A DNA stretch of 9,152 bases, taken from Nitrospirota bacterium (GTDB lineage: Bacteria; Nitrospirota; Thermodesulfovibrionia; Thermodesulfovibrionales; JdFR-88). Of this stretch, positions 6,238 through 9,152 are shown piece by piece (the stretch's first letter is position 1; every line of letters begins with the position of its first letter). Both the position numbers and the translations under genes were made by a program. The stretch lies in the NCBI GenBank assembly GCA_021825785.1, contig JAKAGP010000040.1, positions 1 through 9,152 on the forward strand, read 5' to 3'. A model generated the notes under the pieces. It did not search any database. It was not told the origin of the DNA and saw only the letters and a program-made list of their open reading frames with translations.

Positions 6238-7512
6238 TCAGAGCCCCAGTTCTTCCGGAACGCCGATTCTCCCCAGCACCGCCGAGGCCGCCGCTACGGC
6301 CGGTCCGGAAAGATATACCTCGCTTTCGGGGTGTCCCATCCTGCCGACGAAATTCCTGTTGGTGGTGGCAAGCGCCCTTTCCCCTTTTGCGAGTATGCCC
6401 ATGTGGCCGCCCAGGCAGGGCCCGCAGGTGGGCGTGGAAACCACGGCCTCGGCCTCGATGAAGGTCTCCAAAAGTCCCTCTTTCATCGCCTCAAGGTATA
6501 TCAGCCGGGTGGCCGGTATCACCAGGAGCCTCAGGTTTGGGTTTACCTTCCTGCCCTTCAGTATGCGGGCGGCCTCGCGCAGGTCCTCAAGCCGGCCGTT
6601 CGTGCATGATCCTATGACGACCTGGTCTATTCCTACATTGGAGAGCTCCGCAGCGGGCCTGGCGTTTGACGGCAGGCTCGGGCAGGAGACAGTAAGCGGG
6701 ATACTGGAGACGTCGTACTCCCTCGTCTCAGCGTAACCGGCATTCGCATCTGAAGTGTAGAAAGTAAACGCCCTCTTCGCCCTGCCCTCGACATAACTCC
6801 TGGTCACTTCGTCAGGCGCGACGATGCCGGACTTGGCGCCGGCCTCTATCGCCATGTTGCAGATGGTAAGCCTTGCGTGCATGGGAAGGGAATGTATGGT
6901 CTCCCCGTCAAACTCCATGGCGCGGTAAAGGGCGCCGTCGACGCCTATGTCGCCTATCGTGTGCAGGATGATGTCTTTTCCGCCGACCCATCTGCCGGGC
7001 TTGCCGTAATATATGAACTTCATTGACTCGGGCACCTTGAACCAGAGCTCGCCGGTCGCCATGGCCGATGCTATATCGGTGGAACCCACGCCCGTTGCAA
7101 AGGCTCCCAGCGCCCCGTAAGTGCAGGTATGGCTGTCGGCCCCGACTATTACCTCCCCGGGAAGCACCAGGCCCTCCTCCGGCAGAAGAGCATGCTCCAC
7201 GCCCATCCTCCCGACCTCGTAGTAATACTTCAGCCCGTAGTCATGGGAGAAGTCTCTCAGCAGCCTGCACTGCTCGGCCGCCTTGATGTCCTTCTGCGGG
7301 GCGAAATGGTCCGGCACGAAGGTCACCCGCTGCCGGTCAAATACGTCGCGGGCCCCGATGCGCCCGAATTCCCGGATGGCTATGGGGGCGGTTATGTCGT
7401 TTGCCAGGACGAAATCCACCCGAGCGTTTATGAGCTGGCCGGGGAAGACCTCCTTTTTCCCGCTTTCGTTGCCGGAGAGGTGTTCGGCCAGTATCTTCTC
7501 GGTTATGTTCAT
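6238..7512 (-). CDS. leuC: 3-Isopropylmalate dehydratase large subunit
   Basis: This protein of 424 residues belongs to the aconitase superfamily, in the shorter LeuC group shared with archaea and many anaerobes. Cys303 (in GSCTNGR), Cys363 and Cys366 (in TPTCGPCLGG) are the three ligands of the [4Fe-4S] cluster. Other family blocks include VGADSHTCTYGALGAFATGVGSTD (in part, residues 123-146) and NRNFVGRMGHPESEVYL. With a LeuD small subunit it isomerises 2- to 3-isopropylmalate in leucine synthesis; homoaconitate or citramalate-pathway substrates remain possible in this subfamily. I chose the ATG at 7512 because AAGGAGG stands about ten bases before it, MNITEKILAEH is the usual start, and the longer reading would begin within the promoter. 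No leuD is next to it; ridA follows after five bases. Confidence 0.94.
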   Translation of the reverse strand: MNITEKILAEHLSGNESGKKEVFPGQLINARVDFVLANDITAPIAIREFGRIGARDVFDRQRVTFVPDHFAPQKDIKAAEQCRLLRDFSHDYGLKYYYEVGRMGVEHALLPEEGLVLPGEVIVGADSHTCTYGALGAFATGVGSTDIASAMATGELWFKVPESMKFIYYGKPGRWVGGKDIILHTIGDIGVDGALYRAMEFDGETIHSLPMHARLTICNMAIEAGAKSGIVAPDEVTRSYVEGRAKRAFTFYTSDANAGYAETREYDVSSIPLTVSCPSLPSNARPAAELSNVGIDQVVIGSCTNGRLEDLREAARILKGRKVNPNLRLLVIPATRLIYLEAMKEGLLETFIEAEAVVSTPTCGPCLGGHMGILAKGERALATTNRNFVGRMGHPESEVYLSGPAVAAASAVLGRIGVPEELGL

Positions 7513-7564
7513 GCTCAAAAATCCTCCTTTTCCGTCCTTGATGCCGTTTGATTTCGAGTTTTTT

Positions 7565-7593
7565 ATTATATCCCCTTCATGCGGCACTGGCAA
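7565..7593 (-). promoter_or_regulatory. Sigma-70-type promoter of leuC-ridA
   Basis: On the minus strand TTGCCA (7593 to 7588) and a perfect TATAAT (7570 to 7565) are separated by 17 bases, matching the housekeeping consensus at 11 of 12 positions. Transcription would begin near 7558 and leave a leader of about 45 bases, too short for a T-box or a classical leucine attenuator. It also rules out translation from the upstream in-frame ATG at 7593. Confidence 0.8.
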
Positions 7594-7665
7594 GGCGTGG
7601 GAATTTGCGGAAGTGCCTCAGTTTGACATAGCCGGGCGAAAAAAACGGCATGGCCTCGCTCCGCC

Positions 7666-7730
7666 GCATCTCCGAAACTCGCCTTCGGGGACTGGTCCCT
7701 TGGGGCTCAGACAGCCGGAGATGCTTTTTT
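7666..7730 (+). terminator. Hairpin with six-T tail in the leuC/TPR intergenic region
   Basis: GCATCTCCG (7666-7674) and CGGAGATGC (7716-7724) are perfect inverted 9-mers, followed at once by TTTTTT (7725-7730). The 41-base interior can fold further, for example around GGGAC...GTCCC at 7688-7699. The stem plus T-run has the form of a rightward intrinsic terminator, yet no rightward gene lies before it: the neighbour on the left is leuC, which points the other way. It may end a small RNA, stop antisense transcription, or belong to a dispersed palindromic repeat. Confidence 0.45.
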
Positions 7731-7863
7731 GCGCCGCTTCGCCTCGCCGGCATCGGCTACGAAAAAAAGCTTTACGGTCAATGTTAGTAGTCCGTCGCTG
7801 TCAATCCGTTTTTTATCGCCCGGCGACTCCAAACAAACGGGTATAAGAGAAGCGCGTGTAAGA
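7731..7863. other. Intergenic stretch with no recognised feature
   Basis: Between the T-tailed hairpin and the three-stem element I see no gene, promoter pair or strong repeat. A short GTCGC...GCGAC pairing (near 7788-7828) and an A-run at 7762-7768 are unremarkable. The stretch is open in the reading frame of the TPR gene, but its translation is biased and unlike a protein domain, so it is treated as noncoding. Confidence 0.5.
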
Positions 7864-8000
7864 CAGAAGGCGGATGGGGGCATGCGAGCGGGTTTTTTTG
7901 CCGAAGCCGCCGCCCGGATGGCGGCGGCAGGCAAAAGCCTCGGAGGCAGCCATGGACGGCTGCCGAGAATGATGCGAGCCATGCTCCCATCCGCCTTCTG
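7864..8000. repeat. Three-stem palindromic element, 137 bases
   Basis: Outer arms of 21 bases (7864-7884 and 7980-8000) are inverted copies with one difference, G7879 opposite T7985, which is a G-U wobble in a plus-strand RNA. Inside are two more stems. Stem 2 pairs TTTTGCC plus GCCGCCGCC (7896-7914) with GGCGGCGGC plus GGCAAAA (7920-7936) around a CGGAT loop. Stem 3 pairs CTCGG..CAGCC (7939-7951) with GGCTGCCGAG (7958-7967) around ATGGAC. An 8-base direct repeat, ATGCGAGC, sits just inside both outer arms (7882-7889 and 7972-7979). The whole would fold as a three-way junction. It could be a miniature palindromic mobile element or a structured RNA; no transposase is near. Confidence 0.75.
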
Positions 8001-8037
8001 CCCCGCTCTGCATTGCCAAACTGATGCATTACCGAAT

Positions 8038-8066
8038 TTGCGTATTTTTTTCCGCTCGTCTATGAT
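8038..8066 (+). promoter_or_regulatory. Sigma-70-type promoter of the TPR gene, leaderless arrangement
   Basis: TTGCGT (8038-8043) and TATGAT (8061-8066) are separated by 17 bases. Seven bases lie between the -10 box and the ATG at 8074, so the predicted transcript start falls on or next to the first base of the start codon. No Shine-Dalgarno is present. This pattern is what a leaderless mRNA looks like. Confidence 0.6.
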
Positions 8067-8073
8067 ATGTCGC

Positions 8074-8820
8074 ATGGCAGGTTCGGACAGGATTGAAATC
8101 AAATCCGGGACCAGCAGCCTCCTTGAGGCAAGCGTTACCATAAACTCAAACCGTTATCTCGTGCTTACGGAACCCGCCGGAAACCTTTTGATTACGCGCG
8201 TGTATCTGAACGGCCAGATCATCTCCACCAGGAAATCCGAATTCCGGGACGCGGACGGCCCAGGCGAAAAAGCCGGACGGGCCCTGACGGAAGCCATGAT
8301 GCGCCAGCACAAGCTTGCAATCACCGGGCTCAAAAAGGACCTCTGCCCGGATGAGGCCGAAATCTTTCTGAAAGAGGCGTTAAGCCTTTTAAGGAAAGGC
8401 CGGAGCCGCCGGGCTTTCGATGTCCTCTCCGAGGGGCTCGGGCATTACCCGGGGGACTCCTTCCTTCTTTCCTATCACGGGTTTTTGATGGTAAAGCTGG
8501 GCATCGGAGTCTCCGAGGGAATCGAGGAGTGCATGAAGGCGGTCCAAAACACCATGAAGCTGCCTTTCGGGGCGGAGTTCTTCCACCCCCCCTTGTACCT
8601 GAACCTTGGCAGGGCATATCTGGCGGCGGGAAGAAAGAAAGAGGCGGTTGACGCGTTTAGAGAGGGACTCGCGGCAGACCCCGCAAACAGGGAGCTGCTG
8701 TCCGAGATGAAAAAGATGGGCCTCAGGAAAAAGCCGGCATTTCCCTTCCTGGATAGGTCGAACCCGGTCAATAAGTATGCCGGCAAGTTAAAAAGCACGC
8801 TCTCGGGCGGCAAGGACTAG
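8074..8820 (+). CDS. TPR-like repeat protein of unknown role
   Basis: This is a 248-residue soluble protein without signal peptide or membrane helix. Residues 1-60 look like a short beta-rich domain (RIEIKSG...ASVTINSNRYLVLTEPAG...ITRVYLNGQIIST). The rest is helical. A good TPR motif occupies about 173-206 (LYLNLGRAYLAAGRKKEAVDAFREGLAADPAN), and a degenerate one about 97-130 (FLKEALSLLRKGRSRRAFDVLSEGLGHYPGD). TPRs mediate protein-protein contacts; the partner is unknown. The frame stays open back to 7729, but that part covers the palindromic element and the promoter, so the start at 8074 is preferred. An ATG at 8062 overlaps the -10 box. The gene stands alone: leuC is divergent, and the MITE-like element begins 12 bases after the stop. 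No terminator is seen. Confidence 0.82.
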   Translation: MAGSDRIEIKSGTSSLLEASVTINSNRYLVLTEPAGNLLITRVYLNGQIISTRKSEFRDADGPGEKAGRALTEAMMRQHKLAITGLKKDLCPDEAEIFLKEALSLLRKGRSRRAFDVLSEGLGHYPGDSFLLSYHGFLMVKLGIGVSEGIEECMKAVQNTMKLPFGAEFFHPPLYLNLGRAYLAAGRKKEAVDAFREGLAADPANRELLSEMKKMGLRKKPAFPFLDRSNPVNKYAGKLKSTLSGGKD

Positions 8821-8832
8821 AACCTATCCCGG

Positions 8833-9078
8833 AAATAACCTGAAATAATTCTGTCATTTCCCAACACACTTCCCCCTGCGATATCCGCCCGGTCTTTCGT
8901 TCGTCGCGCGGTTCCGGACGTATACAAAACGGATTCGTTTAGGGTGCCTTTCAGGGCGAATGGCGAAAGGTTGGCAAAATGCGGCGCTTCGTGATCCGTC
9001 CGCTCTTCTCCTCTCTCAAGAACCGGGCGGATATCAGTAAGGATATTCTGGAAATGACAGAATTATTTCAGGTTATTT
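8833..9078. mobile_element. MITE-like element with 29-base terminal inverted repeats
   Basis: The ends, 8833-8861 and 9050-9078, are perfect 29-base inverted copies (the right arm begins GGAAATGACAG and ends GGTTATTT). Within them lie further nested pairs with almost the same centre: GATATCCGCCCGG (8880-8892) with 9023-9035, ACGGAT (8929-8934) with ATCCGT (8994-8999), and CCTTTC (8947-8952) with GAAAGG (8965-8970). The whole 246 bases can therefore fold as one long interrupted hairpin. No open reading frame of note lies inside, and no target-site duplication is evident at the flanks. The shape fits a non-autonomous miniature element mobilised in trans. Proof would need other copies in the genome. 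Confidence 0.7.
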
Positions 9079-9119
9079 TGGAACAGGACACTGGCAGGTT
9101 GCTGAAAAAGCCTTGAATT
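9079..9119. other. Spacer between the two repeat elements
   Basis: This short linker between the MITE-like element and the edge repeat has no gene and no clear regulatory signal. It includes GCTGAAAAAGCC, a small imperfect hairpin sequence. Confidence 0.4.
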
Positions 9120-9152
9120 CGTCATTCCCCGGCTTGACCGGGGGATCCAGGT
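9120..9152 (+). repeat. REP/dRS3-like GTCATTCCC...GGGATCCAG repeat, cut by the window edge
   Basis: ATTCCCCGG (9124-9132) and CCGGGGGAT (9138-9146) form a 9-base-pair stem with one T-G wobble around the loop CTTGA, preceded by CGTC and followed by CCAG. This is the form of a widely dispersed short repeat (ATTCCC-N-GGGAAT type) known from Neisseria and seen in many Deltaproteobacteria and Nitrospirota genomes. Such repeats often occur in strings after genes; the window ends before one could see a second copy. Confidence 0.65.

Noticed and set aside
6238..7512. Aconitase assignment for the leuC product
   Set aside because: At 424 residues it lacks the fused swivel domain of aconitases and matches the separate large subunit of isopropylmalate isomerase; homoaconitase remains a lesser alternative.
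7513..7593. N-terminal extension of leuC to the ATG at 7593
   Set aside because: The extension spans the -35 and -10 boxes of a near-consensus promoter, has no family similarity, and an AAGGAGG serves the ATG at 7512.
7623..7651. TTGACA at 7623-7628 as a plus-strand -35 box
   Set aside because: The bases 16-18 further on (around CGGCAT) are not an acceptable -10, so no promoter is called, although a small RNA ending at 7730 would need one somewhere here.
7729..8073. N-terminal extension of the TPR gene to the ATG at 7729
   Set aside because: It would translate through the three-stem palindrome and the promoter, has a biased composition, and resembles no domain.
7864..9152. CRISPR array or tandem repeat
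   Set aside because: The repeats are inverted and of different sequence, without regular spacing or spacers; no cas gene is present.
8821..9152. Gene within the right-hand repeat region
   Set aside because: No frame with a plausible start, ribosome site and protein-like composition is present; the bases are explained by nested palindromes and the edge repeat.

Overview
The window is a stretch of bacterial chromosome carrying ten supportable genes, one of them cut by the left edge, plus two intergenic regions rich in palindromes. Coding is dense, moderately GC-rich by eye, and makes frequent use of ATA (Ile) and AGG (Arg) codons. The gene content includes hydrogenase maturation genes, an HD-GYP sensor with a c-type heme motif, a LeuC of the roughly 420-residue type, and a GTCATTCCC...GGGATCCAG repeat. 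This combination suggests an anaerobic or facultative Gram-negative bacterium, perhaps Nitrospirota (Thermodesulfovibrionia-like) or one of the former Deltaproteobacteria. That placement is inference; no marker here fixes the taxon.

Left part (1-3516, all minus strand, read right to left): der (ribosome-assembly GTPase), a YihY/BrkB membrane protein, a 60-residue unknown protein, a DUF948 membrane-anchored coiled-coil protein, a YtxH-like protein, hypA and the first codons of hypB. Most junctions overlap by 1-8 bases, so this looks like one operon or two closely coupled ones, with housekeeping and envelope genes upstream of nickel insertion into hydrogenase.

Middle (3517-5738): an AT-rich divergent control region of 230 bases. 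It has an extended -10 promoter facing der, a GG-N10-GC sigma-54-like promoter facing right, and a 12-base palindrome between them. The rightward gene is a 663-residue sensor with a periplasmic CxxCH-bearing domain, HAMP, coiled coil, GAF and HD-GYP, a probable heme-linked cyclic-di-GMP phosphodiesterase.

Right part (5739-9152): a convergent terminator, then ridA and leuC on the minus strand as a two-gene unit with a good sigma-70 promoter. Next is a 561-base intergenic region with a hairpin followed by six T's and a 137-base three-stem palindromic element. Then comes a plus-strand TPR-like gene that appears to be transcribed without a leader. Beyond it lie a 246-base MITE-like element with 29-base perfect terminal inverted repeats and, at the window edge, a REP/dRS3-like repeat.

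No complete undescribed system is evident. The items most worth a second look are the heme-linked HD-GYP sensor with its divergent control region, the three-stem element at 7864-8000, the MITE-like element at 8833-9078, and the putative leaderless gene.
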